Positions 31,901-46,900 are shown, counted from the first letter of the stretch. The stretch is DNA of 64,000 nt from Endomychus coccineus (GCA_958510875.1 OY294068.1:29306297-29370296), one strand, 5' to 3'. Notes: generated from the letters alone by a model not told the origin. Numbers and translations: made by a program.

Positions 31901-34900
31901 GTCTTGGACCCCATTCAGTCTTGTTAATGAAATGTTATGTTAGAAAAACAAAAGATATCTATCAAAGTATATTGTTTTTTCAATCTATTTCTTGTGAAAG
32001 GATTATTTTACACAAACCGGGATACTTAGAAAATTAAAAAGTAAGAAATGTTGAATTTGTTGAAAAAAATTATTGAACAAAAAAAGTAATGAAACATGTT
32101 GTACACTGACTAATAGTCGGTATGACCTCCTCCACGTTGGAATAACATGTTGACACGTCTGTGCATTGAAATAATCAAGCGGTTTATAGTGTATTGTGGA
32201 ATATTGTTCCATTCCTCTACCGCCGCGACGACTAACTCATCTGCAGTCTGAGGCGGGTTAATTCGATTTGGCTCTACTTATGTAATCCCACATGTTTTCT
32301 ATCGGATTCATATCTGGCGAGTTGGCTGGCCAATCCAATCTATTGATAGGTCCTGCTTGAAGTGTATCCTGCACCCTTCTTGCGCGATGTGGTCGGGCGT
32401 TGTCGTCCATAAACACACAATTTTCGGCTAATTCGTTACGTATGGGATAGAAAAGGGGCGTAATAACCTGTTCCACGTAAATTTGGCTGGTCATATTCTG
32501 TGGAATGTGAATTAATGGGGTGTGGCGATTAAACATTATTCCTCCCCAAAACATTACAGTACCCCCTTGATAGGGAGCAACTTCCCGGGGAAAATTAATT
32601 CGCTGTTGACGACCTGGTTCTCTCCAGACTCTTTGCCGATTGTCATCACTCACCAGTTCAATTCTGGTTTCGTCTGTGAATAAGACCCACCTCCACTGCT
32701 GCAAAAGCCAACCCATGTGCTCTCGCGCCCATCGGAGACGGGCTGCACGATGTCTTGGAAGTGGAGGACTCGTAATGGTAGCACGTAAATTTGCATGATG
32801 GAGTCTTCTTCGAACTGTGGGTGTCGATATAACACGACGATACGTACGCTGAAAGTGGCTTCTGAGAGCTGAAGCTGTGCGATGTCTGCGAGCATATTGC
32901 ACCAAACAACGACCTTCCCTTTCGTTAGACTCAAGGACGTCCAATACGAACAGAAACACGAATAAAAGTTCGTTTCGGCGACGTGGGCATTTTAATTAAT
33001 TGAAATTGGTGCGATTAGGACGCTTGGTGTAATACAATTAGTTTTAAGTAATCAAGTTTTAGACATAATAAGTCTTTTGATGATGGTCGTGAGACCGAAA
33101 CGTACGTAAAGACAAGAAAAATATAAAGCATAAGTGTTATTGTGACCTATTTCCCGAGAATTTATATATAATTCATACCTGGGTCAAAAATCTTTACTTG
33201 AAAATGACTGCAAATTTACTTTTAATTAAATTGAATTGATGCGCATAACAGTGAATGTAATGTGCATGTGGAAATGTTCTTTTGATACTGGCTTGGACAC
33301 CAATCATCTTACCACTCATCACGGACGCCCCATCGTAACTTTGAGCGATTAGTTTATTGTTATCAGACCGAGAAGGAAAATTTGAAAAGTTTGCAATTCA
33401 TTCAGCTGGAGATACGCTGCTTTGTGTCCCAAACTGACGGTATAAGCGCGTATGGCGAAGATAACCCGAGTTAGCGAATCATACTTGAAATAGGTACACT
33501 TCAGAACATTCCCCGGAACATAGTTTTGAGCGTTAGCATTGCATGCGCCTGACGTGAGGAATAAAATAATGCACTGAACTACATGCGATTTCTGTGTTTA
33601 TCTTGGCGGTTGGGTGGGCACGAGCCCTTGTGCCCTTTAGTACTAGCCGCCACTGCACTCTTTTCAATTCCATGGGTGCCTCCGGTTATTCTAGTCTTTT
33701 GAGGGCACTATTTATTTATCAGGTTCTGTGGTATTTATGTTAAAATAAACATAGTTTGTAAAATTTATTGCCACTACAAACTAGCAAACTGAATAGTACA
33801 CCAAAGTAGATATGAAATTGGACTAGGAGTACCAATAGTTAGTTAGTTATATTATGTTGGCTGTTTTATTGGACGTCACATCGTGAAATAAATTAACATA
33901 AACATAACCGTTTCTTTCGGTTGACAGCATGTTTTGACAATTTTTACCCTTTTCTAAATTGATTACACGTTTTGAGATGTCTGGACAGTTATTTTCAGAA
34001 CCAAATTCGTCTTCAAAAGATGTTTAAATCATTTTTCATTCGGTGTAGAGACATTTTGATATTTTTAGTTAGTTATTTAAAAAAACCTGATAATAATGGT
34101 TCGTTATTATTACCTTCAACTGCTGTTACAGATGTAAGTGATAAAAATAGTTTCTGAGGTATGTTACTGCTGAATTGTAATAAATTATCTTGTTTTCGCT
34201 TTGCATTGGTTTTTCTTTAATAACTTGTGGATATTCACTATCTCAGTTGCCACAAGTTTGGCGATTCACAAAGCCATTTTAAATGAAAATGAGCTTCGTT
34301 GCAAAGTTCAGCATCAGTTTCTGTGTATACTCTATATGCACATACTAGTTGATACCAACTGTTAAAATGCAAACGGCGCGAAATTCAATCAGGTATATTA
34401 GTTTCATATGTTCATTCGTTATCTGTCGAGAGAACGCAATGGTGTAGAATAGGATACCTACTATAATCTCACGATAACGTTACACAAACCCCAAAATTCA
34501 GAGCTTCATTTGACTGTGGTCTGGTTGGAACTAATATTCTAACAAATGACAGTTATTTTTAGTTAGAAAAAAGTGAAGACCGAGCTTCTTGCCACATACA
34601 TAAAATTCGAGCTGACATTCAACTAGGAAGAATAACTGAAGCCAAGGAGGAGTTGTCATCATTGCCAGATGACGATGACTCATGTCTATTATTAGCCCAA
34701 TTGTACCGAAAACAGCAGAAGTATGAAGAAGCGCTGAATATTTTAGAAAACAGAGACGTGCAAACATGCGAATGGTTTTTCGAAACTGGAGTGAACTATT
34801 ATGAATTGAATGAATTGGATAAATGCCTCGTACCTTTACTGAAGGTAAACATTTCAAATGTTTTCGCAAAATGGCTAAATGTTTGTTTTAGGCTGCAAAG

Positions 34901-37900
34901 TTAGAACCGAATAGTTTTATCAGTTTCTTCTATCTGGGACATTATTATAGAGATAACAAAGATCTAAATAAAGCCCGGAGGTGTTATGAAAAATGTGTTA
35001 AGTTATGCGAGTCGTTCGTGGACGCTGCTATGGAATTGAGCAGGATATATAGGATGACAAAGAGTTGGGTGAGTAAGCTAATAATGGATGATCTAACATT
35101 TCCATTGATTTACCGGTAGATGGCACTTCCATCACAATACACGCTCTTGTTGTCAATTGCATATTTGGAGCCTTGAGCTGTCCATGTTCACAAGATCTAT
35201 AATGACAACAAAATAATTAGACTTTGATCAACAACTTTAATCATGCCTCATTTTTATTCAGTCTCAAAGTTCTGAAAACCTAGCGATCTTTACTCATAAC
35301 TCTTTGAATGTGGTACATTCTATAAAATTGTAACTGTTTGCTTGACGATTCCTCATCGATAAGACATACCAAGGTTAGCTCATTAAGTTAGTATGGATTA
35401 CAACCTTACTGGCAACCTAGTAAAAGAATCGATCTTCTAATCACTGTGGCTGCTGGTCGCGGGTTCGAATCCTGCGACTGCGGAATGTTTCGGATGGCCC
35501 GAGAAAGTGATGCGGCAAGATACAAGCCCAAGTGTCATCGAGACTGCCCTGGTTGCAGGATCGAGCCTACCACACGAGGTGGAGTGTTTAGTGGGTATAT
35601 CTGAGGTGATTAAGTTCGGGACTCAGGGACTCTCACACTACCTTATGGGATGTAACAAGACATTAAGGTGCCCATAAAGAGTTTCAACCACCTCCCAACA
35701 AAACAAAAAAAACCTTTCTTCTTGTGTCTATTTAACCAATGTTGCTTTCCCATCTTCATGAGATGGGAAGATGAGGAAACTTAGTTATGGCAGAAATTAT
35801 TCTCGAAATTTATAGAACATACATTTTTACTTGTTTTTTATATTCCTTGGGAAAGGTAAGAAAAATTCAGAGACTTAAACTTTAAACAAGTGATGCCAAA
35901 GTTCAAAACATGACTTGAAAGCGAAACTTTTGATGGTTAACCTCTAGGATTATGTACTATCCTCAACCTTGGAATGGAAGTGACATTTACCAGGTTATTA
36001 ACCTTTGGTACATCTTCAGAGACCAATTTTGTTCTATCAAACAAATTAGGTTGTATTTGCCTGACAACCTAACCTTATTTTAGGATGCTAACCAAGCTTT
36101 ATTAGAAACGATTGCCAGAGGAAACATTAATTTCAAGAATGCGTGGGCTTGGCTGCAAATAGGATTGAACTTTATGGAGCAAGGAGAGCATCAAAAAGCT
36201 GTAGACAATCTACGGTTAGTTCTAAGAGTGGATTCCAAGAATGCGTAAGTTATCTGTTGAAATCACCTTAATTCTTATCTCTACTAGAGTCCGATCGAAT
36301 TCAGCTGTATTGCCGATGCTGTAGCCACTTCCTCTACATAAATGTCCAGAGGTGGTAGACTCAGCATTTCTTCTTATGATTTTCAGATTCTTATCTCTAT
36401 AATTATACTGATTTTCAGATTTGTATCAATATAATTGTTCTTTCTCTTAAGGGCTTCTCACAAAAATGAGAATTTGTTTGATTGCCACTGAATATATTCA
36501 GTCTTTCAGAATGTCCAAATCATCCAATTTTTGATAGTCCTAAGTTTTGTGTAAAGTTTTTATATTGTAGGCATTGTTGGGAATCGCTGGCTGATGCCTA
36601 CTTAGCTAGAGGAGCTTATACTTCAGCACTGAAAGCCTATGAAAAAGTACTTGAGCTATCAGAATCCGCTATATATCCATCCTTACAAATAGCGACAATA
36701 AAAAAGGTAAGATTTTAAGGCAAATACCACTCACTAATCACGAAATCTTTGAAACAAAAAAGCGGACCGACTTGAAACTTGTCATGTTCCTTATACTACG
36801 TATGCCACTACCCTCTATAGTACAAGATCTATACGCAAAAGTCAGTGTGACGTCTTCAACAAGAGGCTTACATAACTTACGACATCTTAATGCCAGTTTT
36901 GACTGTGACAGGCGATAAATATTACAATTTAACTATGTCTATTGGAAAAGTATATGTTACACCTGATCCTAAAGTGTCCTCGTGTGATTGGAACGTATTT
37001 TTCCCTGTAAATAAGCGTGTATAAGAGTGTTATGACTGAATAAAGTGCTTTGCAATATTCCTAAGTAAAGTATGTTGGTTCTTTCCGCGTTTTGTTTTGT
37101 ACGTACAGTTTACTGACGTTTGCTAGTTAATTACTTATACCGTATAAATGTTGTGTCCTGGCTGCAAGGGAAATTACAACAATGGACCGAAAGTGCATAT
37201 GTTTGGTTTGTCCTATAGAGTCCTATAGGAGATATATTTTGACGTTTGTGACTATATAATCTCGTATAATTCACATGACAGACAGATCCATAGATTAAAG
37301 GATCATTATAAGAGTTCAAACTGTCTATGCTATGACAGATAACACATTTTCCCCCCATCAACAAGACAGGTAACGTCAGCTGATGTATTAACAGTCACAT
37401 AATGTCCATGACAGACCTTTCCATATCATTTATATCCAAATACACTTTCACATGACATAAGAATAAGTTTTACGTTTTTCCACGCCTTTAGCTGTTTCTA
37501 CTCATTGGAAATAGTTTTATTATAAATGACTACTTAGAACACATGAAACTTATATTCGGCCCAGAAGTACCTGTAATACTCCCATGCATTAGAAACAGGT
37601 TGTAATTCACCTTTTCCCAAATTTGACCCTTTAGGTATATCGCGTTTCTCCAGTCTTAGCTTTAAATTCAGTGTACAAAAGTCTTTAACCATGGCTGCAT
37701 CGCAACCAAAAATTTCTTTACATATGTTAATGTATTTAAGTCGAAAAAGGTGATAATGTTAACTACGTTATATTTTATAAGTATGGTTCCAGATTCTGGG
37801 CAAATATACTGAAGCAATAAGCGACTACGAAGAAATTCAGAAACGAAATAAAGATTCCGTATTGACGTTGAAAGGACTTGCAGAAGCGTGTATAAAAAAG

Positions 37901-40900
37901 GCAAAAGAATGCCATAAACAACAACGTCAAGGTACGGCAAGAGATTATATTCAATATGCTGTAGACAATCTTACTGTGTAAGTTAGTATTCAAAGTTTTA
38001 TTACAATTTTCAAACTGACGAGTATATAATTTTCCAAATAATGTCGATATTAGTTGGTATCTGACTGTAATTTCAATTGGTTTGAAATACAAATAAGATA
38101 TGATACTAAAATTTGTTGAAATTTTCACATTTCTAAATTTATTTACAATACATTTAGTAGTCATTTTACCAAAAGTGGGACTTTTTTTCCGACTTTTGGT
38201 TTGAGAGTACAAAAAGTTTGCATAGATTACGAAAAAAATAGTGAGAGAAAACCTCCAATGTAGGAAAGTGTTGGAAATCGTTTATTTAGGAAAATTAAGG
38301 TAACAAAAGAGAGACCAGAATAATTTTTAAATTTGATTATATTAGATTTTTATTGATAAAAATCTAATATAATCAAATTTAAAAATTATTCTTGTCTCTC
38401 TTTTGTTACCTTAAATTTCCCAAATAAACGATTTCCATGTCTTATCAGAACAAAACTAAGTAAAAATTCGTTATAACTGACCCAAAAATATAAAAGATGA
38501 TATGTCATACATGATAATAGAAAAAAAAAAGAATTTTCATAATTTGGAAAATTTATGTTTTCCATGACTTTTCAGAACAAAACCAAGTCAAAATTCGTTA
38601 TTAGTGACCCAAAAAACATAAGAAATGATATGTCGTACATTATGATTGAAAACAAAAAAATTCCATAACTCGGAAAATTTGGTCACATGGCGGGAAATGT
38701 ATGATGATCATCACTTTTAGTAACGTTATGTACCCCGCGGTTTTCCCGCGCTACGGGTGGAAAATTCGTAGAAAATTGAAATCTGGATAGTCAATTCTTA
38801 TGGTAAATTAATGCTGAACAACTTTTGTTTGTAATTTTTTTTTCCTAAAATGCATAGTTTTAATGCTATTAACGTTTTTTTGCCCGAAAAAAACGGAAAA
38901 TTGTATATACAGGGTGTCCTCGAACTGCGTGGCCAAAATAAAACCGAAGATTCTTTGATTCGAAAAAAAGTTGATGAGCCTTTTTACTTTTGCCTCAAGT
39001 GTCTTGTTTACCCGGTAGAGGGCTTCAAAATTGCAAAAATAATTTTGTTTTTTCGGTATAACTTGAGAACGTGATGAAGAACTTTAACAATATTTAGCAG
39101 GTGAGTTACTGTCAATAATGGCCATTTTTGAGAGTGGAGCACAGAGCCTTAGAGACCATAGAAATGGCTCAAACTTGAGGATGTAACGGGAAAAGTGTCC
39201 AGTTCTTTTTTGTGGTCAATGTAATTCACTCGATATTTTTTATGTAGATAGCTTATCTAATTTGAAAACTTTTCTTACTCTTAGAAAATTTTGATAAAAT
39301 CAACGGATTAGCTTGAAAAAATTAATTTTCGAGTCTCTGCAATTTTGGCTTACTAATTTTACTTGATTAAAATAACTTAGTTGCCTTTGCTTTTCTAATG
39401 TCATTTTGGCATTTGAAGAATTTATTCTCAAAACTGTCAGTTTTTACTTTGCTTTCCGTAAAAATTTTATAAAATTATGGCTCAAAATTTCACTAACACT
39501 GAAATGGTTGATATGTTATTGATTTATGGACTTTGTCGTTGCAATGACCGGAGAAGGGAAAGATATCCGCATCGCAGAATTCCAAATCGGCAAACCTTCG
39601 CGAAACTGGCAAATTTGAAGCAAATCGCAGAGAAACTGGACGCAGACGGATAAGAAGGACGTTAGATCTCGAAGAAGCGATACTGGAAGCGGTTGAAACT
39701 GAACCTGGAATAAGCACACTACATTTGGGACTTCGTATTGGAGCCTCAAAATCATTAGTTCATAATGTACTGAAAGAAGAACTGTTGTATCCCTATCATA
39801 TTAAAACAGTTCAAGACTTATTGCCCATGGATCCAGGTCATCGGCTAGATTTCTGTCGGCTTATTGTCCAAAGACAAAACGCAAACCCCAATTTTTGTAG
39901 AAGAATTCTGTTCACGGACGAAGATACTTTCACGAGATGTGGTCTTTTTAACCTCCATAATGAACATTTCTATGCTGATGAAAATCCTCATGAAACGGAA
40001 GTTACATATTTTCAGAATCAAACTAAAATCAATGTTTGGGTTGGAATTGTGGATAACTTTATTATTGGCCCTACCGTTATACCCGATCGATTGAACGGGG
40101 AGAACTACTTGAACTTTTTGGAACAAAGGCTACTTGAACTGTTGGAAGACTTGCCCTTACACATTCGTCATGGCCTCGTTTATCCATGATGGTGCACCTC
40201 CTCATTTCACATTAGATGTGAGGCGACATTTGAATGCGGAATATCCAGATCGCTGGATAGGTAGAGGACACGATGCACCAGTGAACTGGCCGGCCCGCTC
40301 CCCTGATTTGACGCCCTGCGACTTCTTTCTATGGGGCGCTTTGAAGTCGAAAGTTTATGCAGCTCCAGTAAACACACGAGAGAAATTGTTGCAACGAATT
40401 AATCATGAAGCGGATTTATTGAAGAATGAAGTACTAGCCAGAGTTCAATCCAATTTCTTGAAACGAATTAATTTGTGTATTCAGGAAAATGGGCAACATT
40501 TCGAACAATTGATGCCTTAGCGATTTCCCAAAAAGTGTTGTTGTTTCTTTTAATTTAGCATTTGTTTTTCCTAATTAATCACATCGTTTCCCCATTTCTA
40601 TTGTTTTTATTATTCGTGTTTTACCGAGATATTAACCATTTCAGTGTTAGTGAAATTTTGAGCCATAATTTTATAAAATTTTTACGGAAAGCAAAGTAAA
40701 AACTGACAGTTTTGAGAATAAATTCTTCAAATGCCAAAATGACATTAGAAAAGCAAAGGCAACTAAGTTATTTTAATCAAGTAAAATTAGTAAGCCAAAA
40801 TTGCAGAGACTCGAAAATTATTTTTTTCAAGCTAATCTGTTGATTTTATCAAAATTTTCTAAGAGTAAGAAAAGTTTTCAAATTAGATAAGCTATCTACA

Positions 40901-43900
40901 TAAAAAATATCGAGTGAATTACATCGACCACAAAAAAGTTCTGGATACTTTTCCCGTTACACCCTCAAGTTTGAGCCATTTCTATGGTCTCTAAGGCTCT
41001 ATGCTCCGCTCTCAAAAACGGCTATTATTGACAGTAACTCACCTGCCAAATATTGTAAAAGTCCTCCATCACGTTCTCAAGTTATACCGAAAAAACAAAA
41101 TTATTTTTGCAACTTTGAAGCTCTCTACCGGCTAAACAAGACACTTGAGGCAAAAGTAAAAAGGCTCATCAAATTTTTTTCGAATCAAAGAATCTTCGGT
41201 TTTATTTTAGCCACGCAGTTCGAGGACATCCTGTATATAAATAGCGACATTTTCCTACATTGGAGGTTTTCTCTTTTTTTTCGTAATCTACGCAAAATTT
41301 CCTTACTTTCTGAATTCTCAAACCAAAAGTCGAAAAAAAAGTCCCAAAACCCACAAAATCCGTTAAAATGACTGTACTAATTATTAATAACTTTCCCATT
41401 TGCAACTATGATACTATTTATTTTTTAGAGCAATACAACAATGTAGCGAATTATCTTGTCTGTGGAAGCTCCTTGGCGACAGTTGCTTATTTATTGCATG
41501 TTTACCAGGAAAATACTGTTGTTTGATGATTGCAAGGGCTGTAGATGAAGGCAAGGATGTCGAAGGAAAGAAAATTTTGGAAAAAGATTACTTGTTCCAA
41601 CTCGCTGCAAGGTAATTCAAACCTTATATTATAATGGCTTTTTACTTTGAGATATAATTGATTTGAAGGTGTTATTCGAAATCTTTGATATTAGTTGAAG
41701 ACAACGTTCTGATTTGGCACGACTTAGCTACATGTTACTTGCTGCAGGCTTTGCGAGATAGAAACTCTGCGGAATTTGATGAATTAGTGAGCAGAGCTAT
41801 GGCGATTGCGCAACATTGTACAGCCATTAATCCAGGACATTGGCAACATTGGAATCTATTGGGGAATATTGCTGCGAGAAAGGGTATTGCACATTATTTT
41901 CTTCAATTGCAAAATCTAATGTAATGTCTTTTTCAGCTGCGCCAAATTATGCTCTAGCTCAACATGCCTTTATCAAAGCTGTTATAGCGGATCACAACAG
42001 TGCAGTAGCTTGGTGCAATTTAGGAGTTATTTATTCGGTAAAAGAGCATATTAAATTGGCCAATGAAGCGTTCGCTCAGGCTCAGAGGTCGGATCCGAAT
42101 TATGTTAACAGCTGGATAGGACAGGTAAAGACGAAATAATTAACTGTAACATAAAATAATAATTCAACTTCTACCATACCATGAATGGGAGATTATTTGT
42201 AACTTTTTGAGCTGATTTATCAACGTTTCGCTAACGACAGCCCGTTGCTGTTTTTAAATCTCAAACAACCCAAGAACTTATGGAGATCTATAATAGCTCC
42301 TGAATATAATAGACAGTGATTCATCGATACCGTTTACAGTGATGCGGCGATCGAAGGATGGAAAGGTACAAGAACCCTAAAAGAGTCTGGAATAATCGCG
42401 TTGACGGCAAAATAATTAGGATTTATGTATTTGCCGACACATATTTCGTATGTATCTGAGTTCGTAAACAATTATAAATATAGTTGCAATGCCATATAGC
42501 ACACTTTACTAGTAACAGTAACAAAGATAGAATAACGGCAAAAGAAAACAAAGAGATACTCGGCAAAAAAAAAATTATATGATTCCTATACAGCTTAAGT
42601 CAGATCGACCGTTCTGTTTAGAGAACGGGGTTTATTTGAGAGCCTAGGCACAGGCTTTTTGATAAAGAGCTGGGCCTGTATCATACGTGGTGACTCCACA
42701 AGCCAGACTACTCTTTATTCAGTTGGTACAGAAGAGCGAGACCCCCCACGCAATTTGATAAAGCGACTATTGGCTCCGGTCCAACAGGGGCGCCAGACGA
42801 CCTTCGCCTGGCCAGGGAGTTGGCCATTTGAACTTTATTTCTCTTGGCTAATTCAGCAAGTGTATCTCTGCATTCTTTGATAAGCCTTGATGTGTCTCTA
42901 GGTGACCTGAGAGCCCCCTGGCCGAAGTCAATATTGCATAGACCTCCGCCTGAAAAACCGTGCAGTAAGCGTCTAGAGTCACTGAGATATGGACCCTTGG
43001 TCTTTTTAGGTACACTCCCGCTTCAGAAGTCTGTGACCATACGAGCCCACCTGGAGGCAGTAGGTCTTGAGTTTCGTTGGTCCAATCTCTCAAAATCTTC
43101 ATCAGGGATGAGGATTTTGAGAGAAGTGAAACTTATAGCTGGAACCTCACTTCTAATATGGGGCATTTAGATATTGCCTCATTCAAAATCGCTGAATGTT
43201 CACGAAACTATTGCATTTTGGTTCAGTGACCTAGGCCCTTTAACCTGTCGCCGTTCTCCTGGCTTCAGCTTTTATATATAAGTGTAGAGCTGGTAATCCT
43301 GCGAGACCTTCAAGAGCCCTCGTTGGAGCCGACCTCATACCACTCATTATATCTACGTATGCAAGCCGCTGCAGTCGCTTCAAGGGGCACTGGGACATAC
43401 CAGTTCTTGTTCCCGTCTACCACACGACCGCAGCATAGGTGACCATAGGCCTGATCACAGTGGTATAGATCAAATAAAGGATCTTTGGCTGTTACCCCCA
43501 TGTGGTGACTCTCCTGTACGTCCAGGGCGCAGAGGCCTTCCTCACTCGATATTCGATGTGTTCGTGCCAGGTTAGTTTAGAGTCTAGGATTACTCCCAGA
43601 AACTTCACCGATCCTTTGAAGTGCAGGACACCGAACTAGTGTTGGACCGATTCCACGCCCCTTCGATGTCCATAAATACCCCAAGGCGTGTCCCTCTCGA
43701 GGCATAGCATCATCTATTCATATGACTAGATCATGCAAGGCCGTGTCAGATGAGAGGCCAGCTTGGTAGGCGTGTTGACAGTCAGTCTCTCCTTTGCCTT
43801 TAATAGGAAGTTAGACTGATGGGCGGAATGCCTTAGCTTGGGTAAAATAGACAAGAAAAATTTTTGGCTATAGGGAAAGGTAACTGTGTAATACAAATAC

Positions 43901-46900
43901 GTAAAAAATGTAGTTGTTCTCACATGAATTAATAAGAATACGTATTTGCTGGTGTTATTCCGAGTCCAAGTCGTCGTTATCACTACTTTCGCTGCTTTCC
44001 AAGTTGATAACGAGCGGTTAAACCATCACTGCTACTGGGTGTCCAGGTCCCATATCGTCTGTTTCAAATATCTCGTTCGTTATTTATTGTTCGAATGTCA
44101 ACATCTTCTGAACTTGACTAGTATCTATTTTCAGGCACTTCTTGCTGAAGTTTTAGGGCATGAAGATGCCATGGATTTATTCAGACATAGTACTCAATTA
44201 GGAGTTCACCAACAAGGTGCATTAGGTTATGGTCACTGGGTTTGTCGTACTCTGATGGTATCACCTTTGGATGCAAATGTATATGCCATACACAAAATGC
44301 ATGCCATACCTATAGCTTGCGATCATCTAACGTGGTATACAGGTAGGTGAAATATTTAAACAAATTAATAATGGACATCTTTTTATTACTCGCATCTCAT
44401 ATATATATACATATATCATACATACTTGAAGTGTCTTAGGTCACTAATTTTCCTTAACTTTAAAATAAATAGTGCATAAATATTATACTAGATTTTTGGT
44501 TTAGTAGTGAGTTTCGTCTATGACGTGCTGTTCCTCCAGTCAACTTGCGCTCTGCTGTTTTGGTATCTCACTTGGGGAATTCAAATCTAACGTACTAGTA
44601 TTCAAAGAGCCTGTCACAGAAGCCGATACCGGCTGTTCAAACAGCTGTTCTTTAGATCTATTCTTGTAACTTAAGACGAGCTAGCAGACAGCATATATAG
44701 AATGATTCCTAAGTTAATACTTTTTTAACCTGTGTATAGAACTAATTAAAATGAACATTTTAAATAACTTACAAATAAGAAAGTGGCCATCCTGTTAATA
44801 CAAAAAGCGTCCAATACCATTCTGTCTAAATAATGTGTTCAAAGTTGGCTCCATTCCCCTCTACACAACGGTTTGCACGACGTAACCAGTGTTGAGAGAC
44901 GGCTCGTAATGAGTTTTCCTCTCATCAGCCGACGTTTCCATATACAGAACTACTGACTTTAGATTTTTCAATATTTTGCGAAAGCTTCATCTCGCTTATT
45001 ATTTAATTATTTGAAAATGTTTATTCCAAAGATAGTCCAGGCATTAAGGAATTTTTTTGTCCGAATTTCCGCGAGGTCTAATTTTGGTCTATTCTTATGT
45101 ATTACGACACGCTGAACACGATGGTGTAGTTTAAATTTGGATTAACCCCGTGCTTGAAAAACTATGACCATTTTTTGGACCCAAAAATGGTCATTTTTCG
45201 ATTTTTTTCGTTTTGAGACAAAACTATAGGTTGTATGAAAAATAAAAGTTGTTGAACAAATCAATACGCTATTTTTGGCTCTGGTCCGTGTTTTTTTTTA
45301 GCACATTAAAAAATGGAGTATATGTCAAAAAGTGTTTGTTTTTTTCGTATTCTATTTCGGTGAAAAGATAGTATTTTTATTTTTCTCCTTTCGGTTTCTG
45401 GTATTTGGTCCTACCTCATTTTTTGGCGCCAAAATCGGTCATTTTGAAAAATTCGTAGTTTACGAATTTCAGCCGAAATACTTATGTTATCAATCTAAAA
45501 CTTTTGGGTCCGAAAAATGGCCATAGTTTTTTAAGCACAGGGTTAATCCAAATTTAAACTACACCATCGTGTTCAGCGTGTCAAAATACACCTCGCGGAA
45601 ATTCGGACAAAAATCATCGATTTTCCTCCTTAACTGCCTGAACTAAGAGTTGACCCAAAGAAAAAAATAATCAACTTAGGAATTACTAGAGTTTAAGTCT
45701 TGAGCTAGCAGAATAATTGCGAAAGAGGTCCTGATACGGCAATAAATTTAGGATAAATGTTCTCCGATAAGTTGAAAAATGTATTTGGTCTGCCAGCTTG
45801 ATAGATCTTCTTTCTCCATGGTGCTTTTCTTGAATATGGTAATAATATTGTGGATGTGTTCAAATTTTGTTAATAATTTTCATTGCAAAATAGATAACGT
45901 TGACTAACATCATACCAAATCGAATTGAAAGGAATAAACCTAATGGTTCTTGGTCCACGAAAAGAGATGCCAAATATAAGAATCTATCCTACGAAAAGTT
46001 GCAGCAAACTATCTCCCTCTTTGTTTACAGTTTTCTTTGGTGTGTTGTCAACTATACACGCAAAAAGTTGGACAGTTAGCAGAATCATTGAATTTGTTTG
46101 ATATTTGAGGTGTAAATTGATCCTAAATTGGGCCAATAGTCATTTCCTTACAGAAATTATAAATGAGACTTGACGAATCTTAGACATTGAATATTGCTAT
46201 GTATATACTTGAATAGGTTTTTGCTGTTATTTCTGTATCATCTCTGATCTTCGCAAGGGTACAGCTGCTTGCATTCTTCAATAGAATCAATCTGTTTATC
46301 TGGTTTATAAGATTCGTAAAGAGGATCACTGCAACATAATAGAAGTTGATAAACTAAAATTTTTTTTGTATATTCCTTCTTCAATTTCTTACCTGAATAT
46401 ATCAAAAGCTGTTTTCAAAATAACATTATTTGTTCTTTTGAGTTCGGCGCCACAAACAAATTGTTTTTTGCAGTCTTCTGTTTTGATGTTCATCTTTTCA
46501 AATGCCAGTTCGGTAACGTTCAAACTGAAATAATGTATAAGTATATTGCATTATAATTTATAAAAATGGAGTGATACGTACTTTCTAACAATTCTTGAAA
46601 ACCTGTTGAAATGGTCGTATAAAGAAAAACTATCATCGCTTCTTTTATAACCTGCATAAGTGTAACCAACTCGACTGGGGTCTGCTATTTCCGCTCCTGG
46701 TGGTAGTTTATCAACTGCAGATGAATATCCGATGGGACCGGATGAATACTCAGGGACTGAATCAAAAACATGACCATGTCCTCCGAAACTGTGTCCATGG
46801 CTAGGGGCTTGTATGTAAACTTTTTCCGGTTCGTGGTGCTCATAGTGATGCGTTTTCGAATCTACAATGATATTGGAATTATGAGCAAGAATTCTACATT

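Larger units (their letters stand above)
38157..41376. repeat. Large fold-back element in SKIC3 intron 10, split by a mariner
   Basis: The left arm 38157-38275 (tagtcattttac, gacttttggtttgaga, agattacgaaaaaa, aaacctccaatgtagg) is mirrored at 41250-41376 (cctacattggaggtttt, ttcgtaatct, tctcaaaccaaaagtc, aaaatgact). The interior holds a near-perfect hairpin (38272-38437), two diverged tandem-like blocks (38440-38660) and a complete inserted mariner-like element (38910-41233). Confidence 0.8.

Noticed and set aside
35441..35480. Possible tRNA gene
   Set aside because: B box is good, but no acceptor stem pairing or convincing A box; the extended body and A-rich tail mark a SINE.
35985..36025. 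CTGAAGA with a small hairpin on the minus strand
   Set aside because: No GAAA follows the putative stem II.
37775..38212. 145-residue minus-strand frame
   Set aside because: Antisense shadow of SKIC3 exon 10 plus intron and fold-back arm.
42205..42260. Hammerhead-like text on the minus strand (acagcaacgggctgt, gcgaaacgttg)
   Set aside because: GAAA and a stem are there but no CTGANGA core; it may be a retroelement end, but not a ribozyme I can support.
44820..44965. Text resembling the end of a mariner-like element (gtgttcaaagttggctcc)
   Set aside because: No inverted partner or coding sequence could be found.
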